Positions 10,147-18,739 of a stretch of DNA of 64,000 nt are shown one piece after another. The DNA is taken from assembly GCF_025917315.1 (NCBI RefSeq), contig NZ_CP080627.1, positions 558,001-622,000 on the forward strand, in the 5' to 3' direction. The DNA is from Halomonas qaidamensis. GTDB lineage: Bacteria; Pseudomonadota; Gammaproteobacteria; Pseudomonadales; Halomonadaceae. How positions within the stretch are numbered: the first letter of the stretch is position 1; the number at the start of each line of letters is the position of its first letter. The notes beneath the pieces were generated by a model. The model saw only the letters and a program-made list of their open reading frames with translations. It searched no databases and was not told where the DNA came from. The translations under genes and the position numbers were made by a program.

Positions 10147-13146
10147 ATGCAGTTAAACGACGCGTTTTTACCCCAGGATGAGTTGCCAATAGCGCTTAGG
10201 CCTTCTGCACAGCGTGCATGGCAGCGGTTAAGTGAAGCGCTTAGCCAAGCTGATAATATTGCCTCAATGACCAAGCAACCGTTGCCTTCTAGCAGTTGGG
10301 AGGCACTTTCCAACACGCGCCGTGAAGCGTTAGCGAAAGTCGTTTCTATCTCAAGCTTTGCCCTAGATACCTTAGCGCGCTTTCCCCACTGGCTAATTGA
10401 TTTGGATGTGGCTGGTGAGCTGGATGCGACGGCAAGTAAAGAAATGCAAGCAAGCTGGTTGGATGATGCGCTGGAGAATGCCGATGAAGAAGAGGCTATG
10501 CATCGTGCTATCCGCCGTTTTCGTCGTGCCCGCATGCTTGGCATTGTATGGCGTGACCTGAATCGCCCTGACGGTTACACCATGTGGGACACCGCTCAGG
10601 CGGTCTCGTGGCTGGCGGAAATTTGTATTGAAGCTGCGCTAAGCTGGCTTGAGCGTTTTTATGCCCCTCGCTGGGGGGTGCCTACGACGCGCGCGGACGG
10701 CTCGGATCAGCGGCTTGTCGTACTAGGCATGGGTAAGCTCGGCGCGGGAGAGCTCAATCTCTCATCTGATATCGACCTGATCTTCGCCTTTCCTGAAAAA
10801 GGCGAGACCGAAGGGGGGCGTAAGCCTCTTGAACACCAGGAGTATTTCACCAAGCTTGGCCAGAAGCTGATTGCTGCTTTAGATGCCATGACGGCCGACG
10901 GTTTTGTCTTTCGAGTCGATATGCGCCTACGCCCACTGGGAGACGGTGGCCCACTGGTGGGCAGTTTTTCGATGCTTTCCAGTTACTATCAAGACCAGGG
11001 CCGTGAGTGGGAGCGCTATGCCATGCTCAAGGCTCGCCCCGTCGCAGGAGATATTGACGGGGGGCATGAGCTGCTCGCTAGTCTCAGACCGTTTGTTTAC
11101 CGCCGCTACCTGGATTTTGGTGCAATTGAGTCGCTACGTGAACTCAAGGCGATGATCAATCGCGAGGTAAAGCGCAAGGGTATGCAAAGTAATATCAAGC
11201 TAGGCCCTGGTGGAATCCGAGAAGTTGAGTTTGTGGTACAGGCGTTTCAGTTGATTCGCGGTGGGCGCGATACCGAGCTTCAAGTGACGTCGCTTAAGAC
11301 TGCCCTGAACCGGCTGCCCGAGCTGGGGCTATTACCCCAAACGGTCGTTGACGATCTGCTGCCGGATTATGCGTATCTTCGTGATGTGGAGCACGCTATT
11401 CAGGCGCTAGAAGACCGCCAAACCCAAACGCTCCCCGTTGATGATGAAGACCGTGAACGGGTCGCTTTTGCCTTGGGGCATGAAGACTGGCCTGGGCTCA
11501 TCGCGCAGTTGGATGAAGTGCGCGAACGCGTCCGTCAGCACTTTGATGCAGTGATCGCGGATCCAGAAGAGGATAGCGATTCAGAAAGCAGCGACGACAA
11601 TCTTGGCCTGTCGCAGTGGCGGTTACTGTGGCGCGGCGAGCTAGAGCAAGAAGAAGCGTTAGCATTGTTGACTGATGCCGGTTTTCTTGAACCTGCGAAA
11701 GCGCTTAAACGACTGCATGGTCTTTACCACTCCCGCCAGGTACAAAGTATGCAGCGTATTGGCTTTGAACGGCTTGATGCGCTTATGCCACTACTGCTGG
11801 TTGCGGTTGCGGAAAGTGACTTACCGGATAACGCGCTTAGCGGCGTTCAACCGTTGATCGAATCAGTGTTAAGGCGTACCGCCTACCTTGCACTGCTGCG
11901 TGAAAATCCCCAAGCGCTTGAACACCTAATGAAACTGTGCTCGTCCAGTCACTGGATTGCTGAACAGCTGGCGCGCTACCCCATCCTGCTTGATGAGCTA
12001 CTAACGCCGGACACGCTCTACACCCCCGCTGACAAGTCACGTTTGGCAGACGAGCTACGCCAAACGTTGAGCCGCTTGCCAGAAGATGATGATGAGGCGC
12101 AGCTGGAAGCACTTCGCGTGTTTAAGCATGCGCAGATGCTTCACGTTGCTGCCTCGGATATCGCCGGAACACGCCATTTGATGAAGGTGAGCGACTACTT
12201 AACGTATATCGCTGAAGTTATTTTGGATGCCGTGCTAGCGATGGCATGGAAACATGTCACGCGTAAACATGGTGTGCCAGAAGGTCTCAATACACAGGAG
12301 CCAGCGTTTCTGATTGTAGGGTATGGCAAGCTGGGGGGCATTGAGCTTGGTTATGGCTCTGATCTGGACTTGGTTTTTCTTCATGATAGTGATGGGAAGG
12401 GAGTCACCGATGGCGCTAGGCCTATTGATACGCCAGTCTTTTTTACGCGATTAGGCCAGCGCATTATTCATCTATTAACGGCCATAACTCCGGCGGGTAG
12501 TCTCTACGAAGTGGATATGCGCCTGCGCCCCTCGGGCAACGCAGGTTTGTTGGTTACCTCATTAGATGCCTTTGCAGAGTATCAGCGCCAAAACGCCTGG
12601 ACCTGGGAACATCAGGCGTTAGTACGCGCTCGCGTCGTAGCAGGAAATACTAAGCTTGCGGAAAAATTTGATGCAATCCGTGGTGAAATGTTGTGTCGTG
12701 AGCGTGACCCACACGCTCTGAGAGACGATGTTGTTAACATGCGCCATAAAATGCGTGATCACCTTGGTTCAAAAGGGCAGGGTTCAAAAGGTCAGGGTTC
12801 AAAAGGACAGCCAGATAATGCAGAAGGGGAAGTGTTTAGCCTGAAGCATGATGCGGGAGGCATGGTCGATATCGAATTTCTCTGCCAGTACGCAGTGTTA
12901 TCACTCGCTCACGACACACCTGCATTAATAACGTATAGCGATAATATCCGCATTTTAGAAACTCTCGCGCAGAGTGGGCATCTCACCGAGTCAGAAGCGG
13001 AGCAGCTTCGGGAAGCGTATCTCGCTTATCGTAGCCATACCCATCGTGCGGCGTTAACTGGGGAAAAAACCATCGTTGATGCACAGGCATTCAAAGCCCA
13101 TCGTGATGTGGTTATCGCACTTTGGCAGCGTTTTCTTGAACCTTGA
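10147..13146 (+). CDS. glnE: Bifunctional glutamine synthetase adenylyltransferase/adenylyl-removing enzyme
   Basis: A 999-residue enzyme that adenylylates and de-adenylylates glutamine synthetase under control of PII. Two nucleotidyltransferase domains are visible: VLGMGKLGAGELNLSSDIDL near residues 193-212 (de-adenylylase half) and GYGKLGGIELGYGSDLDLVF near 724-743 (adenylylase half). A linker runs between them and helical domains follow each. The start is ATG at 10147, 5 nt after GGAGAGG; an ATG at 10126 is in frame but lacks a site. An oddity is a 15-residue insertion of three GSKGQ repeats at about residues 874-888, between the conserved MRHKMRDHL and MVDIEF segments of the second half. 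Transcribed after dgkA with a 73-bp gap. Confidence 0.96.
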   Translation: MQLNDAFLPQDELPIALRPSAQRAWQRLSEALSQADNIASMTKQPLPSSSWEALSNTRREALAKVVSISSFALDTLARFPHWLIDLDVAGELDATASKEMQASWLDDALENADEEEAMHRAIRRFRRARMLGIVWRDLNRPDGYTMWDTAQAVSWLAEICIEAALSWLERFYAPRWGVPTTRADGSDQRLVVLGMGKLGAGELNLSSDIDLIFAFPEKGETEGGRKPLEHQEYFTKLGQKLIAALDAMTADGFVFRVDMRLRPLGDGGPLVGSFSMLSSYYQDQGREWERYAMLKARPVAGDIDGGHELLASLRPFVYRRYLDFGAIESLRELKAMINREVKRKGMQSNIKLGPGGIREVEFVVQAFQLIRGGRDTELQVTSLKTALNRLPELGLLPQTVVDDLLPDYAYLRDVEHAIQALEDRQTQTLPVDDEDRERVAFALGHEDWPGLIAQLDEVRERVRQHFDAVIADPEEDSDSESSDDNLGLSQWRLLWRGELEQEEALALLTDAGFLEPAKALKRLHGLYHSRQVQSMQRIGFERLDALMPLLLVAVAESDLPDNALSGVQPLIESVLRRTAYLALLRENPQALEHLMKLCSSSHWIAEQLARYPILLDELLTPDTLYTPADKSRLADELRQTLSRLPEDDDEAQLEALRVFKHAQMLHVAASDIAGTRHLMKVSDYLTYIAEVILDAVLAMAWKHVTRKHGVPEGLNTQEPAFLIVGYGKLGGIELGYGSDLDLVFLHDSDGKGVTDGARPIDTPVFFTRLGQRIIHLLTAITPAGSLYEVDMRLRPSGNAGLLVTSLDAFAEYQRQNAWTWEHQALVRARVVAGNTKLAEKFDAIRGEMLCRERDPHALRDDVVNMRHKMRDHLGSKGQGSKGQGSKGQPDNAEGEVFSLKHDAGGMVDIEFLCQYAVLSLAHDTPALITYSDNIRILETLAQSGHLTESEAEQLREAYLAYRSHTHRAALTGEKTIVDAQAFKAHRDVVIALWQRFLEP
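12766..12810. repeat. 3 x 15 bp tandem repeat inside glnE
   Basis: Units at 12766-12780, 12781-12795 and 12796-12810 share GGTTCAAAAGGNCAG and differ only at one third-codon position (G, T, A). Each encodes GSKGQ. The reading frame is kept. The pattern suggests recent slippage expansion in a surface loop. Confidence 0.95.
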
Positions 13147-13217
13147 TTGGCGAGGTGAGTGTTTTTCAGTAGCATCGATAGGGAAGATAGCCTGATAACA
13201 ATAAGGATGTACTCCCT

Positions 13218-13268
13218 ATGCCAGCTACAGTTCGTCTTTACGCCCTCCGATCGGCGGAGGGCGCATGA
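13218..13268 (+). CDS. Putative 16-codon leader ORF overlapping the AEC carrier start
   Basis: The frame from ATG at 13218 reads MPATVRLYALRSAEGA and stops at a TGA (13266-13268) that overlaps the ATG of the next gene as ATGA. AAGGA lies 11 nt upstream, which is an acceptable but not strong ribosome site. Its 3' half forms the hairpin that covers the downstream Shine-Dalgarno, so a ribosome finishing this ORF would open that site. The reading of this as a coupling leader is inference; no protein evidence is available. Confidence 0.4.
   Translation: MPATVRLYALRSAEGA
13241..13263 (+). promoter_or_regulatory. Hairpin sequestering the Shine-Dalgarno of the AEC carrier gene
   Basis: CGCCCTCCG (13241-13249) pairs perfectly with CGGAGGGCG (13255-13263) around a 5-nt loop. 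The right arm contains GGAGG, the only good ribosome site for the ATG at 13265. No T-run follows, so it is not an ordinary terminator of glnE. Confidence 0.6.
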
Positions 13269-14158
13269 TCGGTCATATTCTTGCCACTTTGTTACCGGTG
13301 TTCTTAATTGCTGGCTGTGGTGCGGTCTATGGGCGTTACCGTAACCCTGATATTCGTAGTCTCAATACGCTCAATATGGAGCTATTTGTTCCACTGCTGG
13401 TATTTGCTGTGCTGGCAGATCGCCAAGCCCCTTTAGCAGATTATGCGTGGCTTGCCATTGCGGCGGTGGCCGTAGTGCTTGGGTCTGGTTTGGTGCTTTG
13501 GCCGGTAGCTAAATGGCTGTCGCTGGATACAAAAGTGTTTTTGCCGCCAATGATGTTTAATAACTCTGGCAATATGGGGGTGCCACTATTGGTGCTTGCC
13601 TTTGGGCCAGAGGTGCTGCCAGCCGCAGTGGTCGTGTTTATTGTCGAGATGCTACTGCACTTCTCAGTGGGTCTTTATATGTTGGACCCACGCACGTCAC
13701 TTTGGCGACTGTTACGCATGCCCATTGTTGCTGCAAGCCTAGCAGGGTTGGTAGTTAATGTGGGAAGCGTGCCGCTGCCGAGCTGGTTGTTGGAAGCAAT
13801 GCATATGCTTGGTGGTATCTGTATTCCACTGATGCTGTTCGCGCTGGGCGTTCGGCTACTAGAAATTGACTTTAGTGACTGGCGGACTGGCCTGTTAGGC
13901 GCGGTGCTGTGTCCGCTTTCTGGCATAGTGATCGCACTTCCACTCATGTGGTTACTGCCGTTAAATCCGCTACAAACGGCCGTGCTACTGGTGTTTGCTG
14001 CACTGCCACCTGCAGTTCTGAATTACTTAGTGGCAGAGCAGTATAAACTCGCCCCACAAAAAGTGGCTTCATTGGTGCTGATCGGCAATTTAGGTAGCTT
14101 AATCGTTATGCCGCTGACATTAGCAGCGGCATTTGCCTGGATACAAGCGCCGCCTTAA
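13265..14158 (+). CDS. AEC (auxin efflux carrier/PIN-like) family transporter
   Basis: A 297-residue inner-membrane protein with about ten hydrophobic segments. Features of the AEC family include LNTLNMELFVPLLVF near residue 35-50, FNNSGNMGVPLLVLAFG near 97-113 (the family's Asn/Gly-rich crossover) and a second-half GICIPLMLFALGVRL. Bacterial members carry organic acids such as malate or malonate, or are uncharacterised; the substrate cannot be named here. It lies about 120 bp after glnE. The ribosome site is inside a strong hairpin and overlapped by a short leader ORF, so its translation may be controlled. Confidence 0.88.
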   Translation: MIGHILATLLPVFLIAGCGAVYGRYRNPDIRSLNTLNMELFVPLLVFAVLADRQAPLADYAWLAIAAVAVVLGSGLVLWPVAKWLSLDTKVFLPPMMFNNSGNMGVPLLVLAFGPEVLPAAVVVFIVEMLLHFSVGLYMLDPRTSLWRLLRMPIVAASLAGLVVNVGSVPLPSWLLEAMHMLGGICIPLMLFALGVRLLEIDFSDWRTGLLGAVLCPLSGIVIALPLMWLLPLNPLQTAVLLVFAALPPAVLNYLVAEQYKLAPQKVASLVLIGNLGSLIVMPLTLAAAFAWIQAPP

Positions 14159-14181
14159 CAGCGGCGATATTCAACGGTTGA

Positions 14182-14538
14182 TTAAGAACGGCGGTGTTCG
14201 TCTTTAACTTCGTAACTACCTTCTAGTGCATCGTACTGGCCCTTAGATGCATCACTGTGAGCGTAACCACCACCGATATCCTGAGCATGGTCAGCGCGCA
14301 TTTGCTCCATGCGTTTTTTCATTTTATGGCGGACAAAAGGCATCATTGCCCATCCGATAAGCAGGAAAAAAAGTCCGAGCACGACACCAACGATCATCAG
14401 CGCTCCAAACGCTAGCCATGTTAGTAGCAGTTTAAAGCTACCCATTAGACCAGTTGGCTGGGTTTGGGCTGCCCGTGCACGCCACTGGTTAGCAGCTTGC
14501 CACGCGGCATTGCGTTGATCGCGATTCATTTGCGGCAT
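14182..14538 (-). CDS. Uncharacterised small membrane protein
   Basis: A 118-residue protein not recognised beyond its topology. From the ATG at 14538, which has GGAGG 5 nt upstream (an in-frame upstream codon at 14610 lacks a site), a basic/amphipathic N-terminus (RDQRNAAWQAANQWRAR) precedes two closely spaced hydrophobic stretches, about residues 36-53 and 55-70. After the membrane segments comes a Lys/Arg/Met-rich helix (RHKMKKRMEQMRAD) and a polar C-terminus. Convergent with the AEC gene, separated by 23 bp. A hairpin-forming membrane anchor with a cytosolic tail is the simplest reading. Confidence 0.7.
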   Translation of the reverse strand: MPQMNRDQRNAAWQAANQWRARAAQTQPTGLMGSFKLLLTWLAFGALMIVGVVLGLFFLLIGWAMMPFVRHKMKKRMEQMRADHAQDIGGGYAHSDASKGQYDALEGSYEVKDEHRRS

Positions 14539-14648
14539 GAAAGCCTCCATCGTTCGTATGCATTTGTTGGAACACAGACGGGGTGTCAAGTTCCTGGCCT
14601 GGGTTAACATTTCTTTATTTTGGGGGCGGCAACCCGTTATATGCCTAT

Positions 14649-14667
14649 GTTAGGTTAATGGCCTAAC
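14649..14667. promoter_or_regulatory. Inverted repeat upstream of the BCCT transporter
   Basis: GTTAGG (14649-14654) and CCTAAC (14662-14667) form a perfect 6-bp inverted repeat with a 7-nt spacer, about 110 bp before the BCCT start. It could be an operator. No regulator is identified. Confidence 0.35.
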
Positions 14668-14729
14668 TTGGTACGTTTGATGTTAAGTAACTGGTATACA
14701 TTCGGTATTTCATAATGCCAGCATTTATC

Positions 14730-14752
14730 TGTACCGTTTGCATTATGGTACA
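14730..14752. promoter_or_regulatory. Second inverted repeat upstream of the BCCT transporter
   Basis: TGTACC (14730-14735) and GGTACA (14747-14752) are perfect inverted halves 11 bp apart (centres 17 bp apart), ending 26 bp before the BCCT start codon. The position is suited to a repressor site overlapping the promoter or to a leader hairpin. The function is inferred. Confidence 0.35.
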
Positions 14753-14778
14753 CAACGCTCATCTAACAGGATGGTTAT

Positions 14779-16404
14779 ATGGCAAATCATGGCGGTAAGT
14801 CGGTTTTTGTCGCATCAGCGATCATTATATTCGGCTTAGTTATTATTGGCGCTGCATTTCCAGAAGGCTTTGGTAATGCAGCCCAAGCAGCGCTTACATC
14901 AATTACTGAGCTGTTTGGCTGGTTTTACTTATTTTCAGTATTTGGTTTTGTGGTTTTTTTGATCGGACTTGCACTGAGTAAGTACGGAAAAGTGCGTCTT
15001 GGCCCTCAAGATAGCACGCCTAGCTACAGTTTTTTCTCTTGGATTAGCATGTTGCTGGCTGCCGGTTTTGGCGTCGGGCTGGTGTTCTATGGGATGGCTG
15101 AGCCAATGACTCACTATATTAATCCCCCTTATGGCGATGTTCCTGCCGAAACGGATGCTGCCGCACGCTATGCCATCCAATACAGCTACTTTAACTGGGG
15201 CATCCACCAGTGGGCGGCGTTTTCTGTTGTGGGCTTGATTATTGCCTACTTTCAATTTCGGAAAGGGCAAGCCGGGCTGGTGTCTTCTGTACTCTCTTCG
15301 GTGACGGCTAAACATCCCCGCGTTCGCCCTTACGCATCATGGTTGGATATTTTTGCCGTGGTTGCCACCGTTATGGGGGTTGCCACTTCGCTTGGTTTAG
15401 GTGTGTTGCAAATGAATGGTGGCCTTAATGCGGTGTTCGGTTTGCCGGAAAATGGCTTTTGGCAGTTTGTTATTCTGTTTGTCATGTTCTGTGCTTATAT
15501 GGCATCGACCTGGTCAGGCTTGGATAAAGGGATTAAGCGATTATCAAACCTAAACATGATTTTATGTATTGGCTTGATGCTATATGTGTTAATTACCGGC
15601 CCTACCGTTGCTATTTTAGAGACTATTACCTTAGGTATTGGTGATTACTTACAAAATTTTATCGGTATGAGTCTGCGGATTTCCCCTTATAGCGATAACG
15701 AGTGGGCGAGCAGCTGGACTATCTTCTATTGGGCATGGGTGATTGCCTGGTCTCCCTTTGTCGGTACCTTTGTGGCACGGGTTTCTCGAGGTCGTACGAT
15801 TAAGGAGTATGTCTTTGGCGTACTGTTTGTGCCGCCGCTATTGGCCTGTTTATGGATTGGCGTATTTGGCGGTGCTGCGCTTAATTTGGAAATGTCGGGC
15901 AGTGATGTAGGGTTGGCGGCCGCTACTGAAGCCAATATTACCGTAGCGTTATTCGAGATGTTCGAGCTGATGCCTTTCACCGGGGTATTGTCGGTAGTAG
16001 CTATGATGCTTATCTTTATTTTCCTGGTAACGTCAGCTGACTCTGCGTCTTATATCGTGGCGCAAATGACCGATAACGGTTCTATCAATCCACCTCTATA
16101 CAAGCGCATTATTTGGGGAGTTTTGATCGCGGCGATTTGCTTAACGTTAATAGTGGCGGGGGGGCTTTCTGGTCTCCAGTCGGCAGCAGTGCTTTCAGCA
16201 TTACCGTTTACCTTTATTTTGTATATGATGATTGTAGTGTTAGTTCGCGAGCTAAGGGCTGACCGCAAAGCGATGCTGACGCAGTTATATCGTCGCCATG
16301 GGGAAACGCCAGTGGGTGCCGATGCGTTTGAAGCGGAGCAGTTGGGTGAAGAAGAGCGCCTACGCCGTGCTCCAAGCGTCGTCAATCGGCGTATTAATAG
16401 CTAA
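14779..16404 (+). CDS. BCCT family transporter (betaine/choline/carnitine)
   Basis: A 541-residue, 12-helix sodium- or proton-coupled symporter. Family marks are GFGVGLVFYGMAEPMTHY (about residues 95-112), NWGIHQWAAFSVVGLIIAYF (about 139-158) and, near the centre, the tryptophan-rich TIFYWAWVIAWSPFVGTFVARVSRG that forms the betaine box. This is a compatible-solute importer expected in a halophile. Whether glycine betaine, choline or another quaternary amine is carried is not decided. The C-terminal tail is charged (about residues 495-541), as in osmosensing members. Two inverted repeats precede it and a 48-codon ORF and terminator follow. Confidence 0.95.
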   Translation: MANHGGKSVFVASAIIIFGLVIIGAAFPEGFGNAAQAALTSITELFGWFYLFSVFGFVVFLIGLALSKYGKVRLGPQDSTPSYSFFSWISMLLAAGFGVGLVFYGMAEPMTHYINPPYGDVPAETDAAARYAIQYSYFNWGIHQWAAFSVVGLIIAYFQFRKGQAGLVSSVLSSVTAKHPRVRPYASWLDIFAVVATVMGVATSLGLGVLQMNGGLNAVFGLPENGFWQFVILFVMFCAYMASTWSGLDKGIKRLSNLNMILCIGLMLYVLITGPTVAILETITLGIGDYLQNFIGMSLRISPYSDNEWASSWTIFYWAWVIAWSPFVGTFVARVSRGRTIKEYVFGVLFVPPLLACLWIGVFGGAALNLEMSGSDVGLAAATEANITVALFEMFELMPFTGVLSVVAMMLIFIFLVTSADSASYIVAQMTDNGSINPPLYKRIIWGVLIAAICLTLIVAGGLSGLQSAAVLSALPFTFILYMMIVVLVRELRADRKAMLTQLYRRHGETPVGADAFEAEQLGEEERLRRAPSVVNRRINS

Positions 16405-16451
16405 ATCATTCGCTTATTTACAGGGAACGCACACATGGACAAGGCGTGCTA

Positions 16452-16598
16452 ATGGCCCGGCAAGGACACCACGGTGCCACGAGGAAAAAGCCCAAAAGAG
16501 TGGTTTTTGATCGCTGGCTGGATCGCATTGTCACCGTTGCTGTGGTCACAGCGATGGTGGTGGGTACTGCGGCCGTGGCAGCCCACTGGTTGCTATGA
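16452..16598 (+). CDS. 48-residue single-span membrane protein downstream of the BCCT gene
   Basis: A short frame from ATG at 16452 encodes MARQGHHGATRKKPKRVV followed by a single hydrophobic helix (about residues 27-46, rich in V, A, T) and ends HWLL. A basic N-terminus followed by one helix suggests an inner-membrane protein with the N-terminus inside. It lies 47 bp after the BCCT stop and immediately before a strong terminator, so it is probably translated from the same mRNA and may be an accessory subunit. No Shine-Dalgarno stands out (AAGGCG lies 6 nt upstream). Not recognised as a named family. Confidence 0.6.
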   Translation: MARQGHHGATRKKPKRVVFDRWLDRIVTVAVVTAMVVGTAAVAAHWLL

Positions 16599-16641
16599 AT
16601 TGGATTGCCATGGATGGTTCAGCAACAACGATCAGCGCGTT

Positions 16642-16670
16642 ACGCTCGGCTATGCCGAGCGTTTGTTTTT
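16642..16670 (+). terminator. Rho-independent terminator of the BCCT unit
   Basis: ACGCTCGGC (16642-16650) pairs with GCCGAGCGT (16654-16662), 3-nt loop, followed by TTGTTTTT. Placed 43 bp after the 48-codon ORF. Confidence 0.92.
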
Positions 16671-16787
16671 AAGGCCCCGACCGCGGTTAAGCCGCTTTTC
16701 TGAATAAACACATGCCATCTTATCGTCATGAACTAACTGCCGTTAATATGGTGATGACGCTACTACACACTTTTTGAGAGAGCCTGC

Positions 16788-18137
16788 ATGCTGCCTGCTA
16801 ACCCCGCCAAGGTTGCTCCCGCCTACGCATCGCGACGTGAAATATTTGGCTGGGCAATGTTTGATTTTGCCAACCAAGCTTACACCTTGCTGATTATCAC
16901 CGTTGTGTTTGGAGAGCTTTTCACAACGGTCATTGTAGGCGATCGAGGAGATGGCTTTCGCCTAGCGAATTTTTTGTGGAGTCTCGCGTTGGCATTGAGC
17001 TATCTCATGGTCGTATTAACTGCCCCGCTATGCGGCGCGGTGATGGATTATCGAGCAGAAAAAAAGCGCTTTTTATTAATTAGTTACCTCGCTACCGTGG
17101 CAACTACTGCCATGCTGTACTTTGTCGAGCCTGGCTATGTGGTGGTGGGGCTGCTGTTAATCATACTGTCAAACTACGCTTATTCGATGGGTGAGTCGTT
17201 TATTGCCGCTTTTTTGCCAGAGTTAGGGCCGCCTGATGCGCTAGGTAAAATTTCAGGATTTGGTTGGGCGCTTGGCTATATTGGAGGCCTTTTTGCTGCT
17301 GGTTTTACACTGATGGTGCTGGGGGAGGCCACCGCCGACAACTTTGAGCGCATACGTTGGGTGGGGCCCTTTGCTGCAGGTTTTTTCTTGGTGGCGGCTA
17401 TACCCACTTTTCTGTGGATGAAAGAGCGTGGTGTTCCTCAGCCCCATGGTGTTTCCTATCGACGTATTGCGATGCAGCGTGTGCGTTCAACGTTTGCCGA
17501 GCTGCGCTATTTTAAAGACTTAACCATCTTCTTAGTCTCGCTGCTATTCTCGATGGCAGGTGTCTACATCATTATTGCGTTTGCCTTTATTTATGGCGCT
17601 CAAGTAATTGGTTGGGAAGAGGGTGTGCGCAATATTATGTTTATTATTGTGCAAGTAACGGCAGCGGCAGGCGCGTTGGGGTTCGGGTTTCTACAGGATA
17701 AGCTGGGTGCTAAACGCACATATCAAATGACCTTGGCACTTTGGGTCATCGCTATTATCGCAATATGGGCGACGCCAGAGCTAACCGACTGGGTGAATAG
17801 CCGTTATGCCGTAGAGTGGCAGGCACAGCACGTTTTCCTGGTAGTTGGCTGTTTGGCAGGTCTTAGCCTGGGGTCTAGCCAGTCAGCCAGCAGGGCGCTG
17901 GTAGGCTTGTTTTCGCCACTGGAGAAGTCCGCCGAGTTTTTCGGCTTTTGGGGGCTTGCTAATAAATTGGCAGGGGTATTTGGAATTGTCATGCTAGGCG
18001 TTTTGCAAACGTTAATTGGTCTGCAAGCGTCTATCCTACTATGTGTGGCACTGTTTGTTATCGCGATGCTGATATGCGCTGTGGTTAATGAACAACGGGG
18101 GCGCGATGCTGCACTCGCCTGGGAAAGGAGCGTTTAG
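16788..18137 (+). CDS. UMF1 family MFS transporter (Atg22-like)
   Basis: A 449-residue 12-helix protein. The N-terminal REIFGWAMFDFANQAYTLLI and the later LGPPDALGKISGFGWALGYIGGL are hallmarks of the UMF1/Atg22-like branch of the major facilitator superfamily. Near the end of the central loop it has SLGSSQSASRALVGLFSPLEKSAEFFGFWGL, also typical. The yeast homologue exports amino acids from the vacuole; bacterial substrates are unknown. It has its own promoter region after the BCCT terminator and is followed 14 bp later by the protease gene, so the two may be co-transcribed. Confidence 0.92.
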   Translation: MLPANPAKVAPAYASRREIFGWAMFDFANQAYTLLIITVVFGELFTTVIVGDRGDGFRLANFLWSLALALSYLMVVLTAPLCGAVMDYRAEKKRFLLISYLATVATTAMLYFVEPGYVVVGLLLIILSNYAYSMGESFIAAFLPELGPPDALGKISGFGWALGYIGGLFAAGFTLMVLGEATADNFERIRWVGPFAAGFFLVAAIPTFLWMKERGVPQPHGVSYRRIAMQRVRSTFAELRYFKDLTIFLVSLLFSMAGVYIIIAFAFIYGAQVIGWEEGVRNIMFIIVQVTAAAGALGFGFLQDKLGAKRTYQMTLALWVIAIIAIWATPELTDWVNSRYAVEWQAQHVFLVVGCLAGLSLGSSQSASRALVGLFSPLEKSAEFFGFWGLANKLAGVFGIVMLGVLQTLIGLQASILLCVALFVIAMLICAVVNEQRGRDAALAWERSV

Positions 18138-18151
18138 CTCGGAGGTGGCAT

Positions 18152-18667
18152 ATGAAAATCCTCGCTATGCAGCGTGGTGGTATCGCCCTAATGCTACTCT
18201 TTTGGATGCTACTATTGGCCGGGGGTACATGGCTGCTGGATGGGGGTTTTGAAAAGGTAATGACCCCGAATGCCCATGTAATGTATGCCTCTCCCGAGGA
18301 TGGGCCTGTTAGTTTAACGCGCAACCGTGCAGGCCATTTTGAAGCGCCAGGTAAAATTAATGGTAAACCGGTTACATTTTTGTTGGACACTGGAGCTACC
18401 TATGTTGCAGTACCCGGCAACTTAGCTAGCGAGCTGGGGTTGTCGCCAGGGCGCAGTGCATGGTTTAACACTGCAAATGGGCGTGCAGAGGGAACGTTGA
18501 CACAGTTAAATGAAGTGGTTTTAGGCAACATACGTATGAATGATGTGCAAGGCTCTATAAGCCCCGGTATGGAGAACGACACTGTGCTGCTGGGCATGAG
18601 TTTTCTTAATTTATTAACGATTGAGATACGTAGTGGAGAAATGCTGCTAAGCCTGCCTAAAGAGTGA
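18152..18667 (+). CDS. Retropepsin-like aspartic protease, TIGR02281 type
   Basis: A 171-residue protein with one N-terminal membrane helix (about residues 10-27) and a single retroviral-type protease domain. The catalytic motif is FLLDTGATYVAV near residues 75-86, where DTGA is the active-site signature, and the flap/second conserved stretch VLLGMSFLN is near 148-156. One aspartate per chain means a homodimer is needed for activity. The domain probably faces the periplasm. Physiological substrate unknown. Good Shine-Dalgarno GGAGG at 18139-18143; follows the UMF1 gene by 14 bp. Confidence 0.85.
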   Translation: MKILAMQRGGIALMLLFWMLLLAGGTWLLDGGFEKVMTPNAHVMYASPEDGPVSLTRNRAGHFEAPGKINGKPVTFLLDTGATYVAVPGNLASELGLSPGRSAWFNTANGRAEGTLTQLNEVVLGNIRMNDVQGSISPGMENDTVLLGMSFLNLLTIEIRSGEMLLSLPKE

Positions 18668-18739
18668 AACTTACTTGTCGGCATCGGCACGATGTGCTTA
18701 GCTGAAAATTCATGGAAGTAAACCCGCTAAGGAGTCGTT

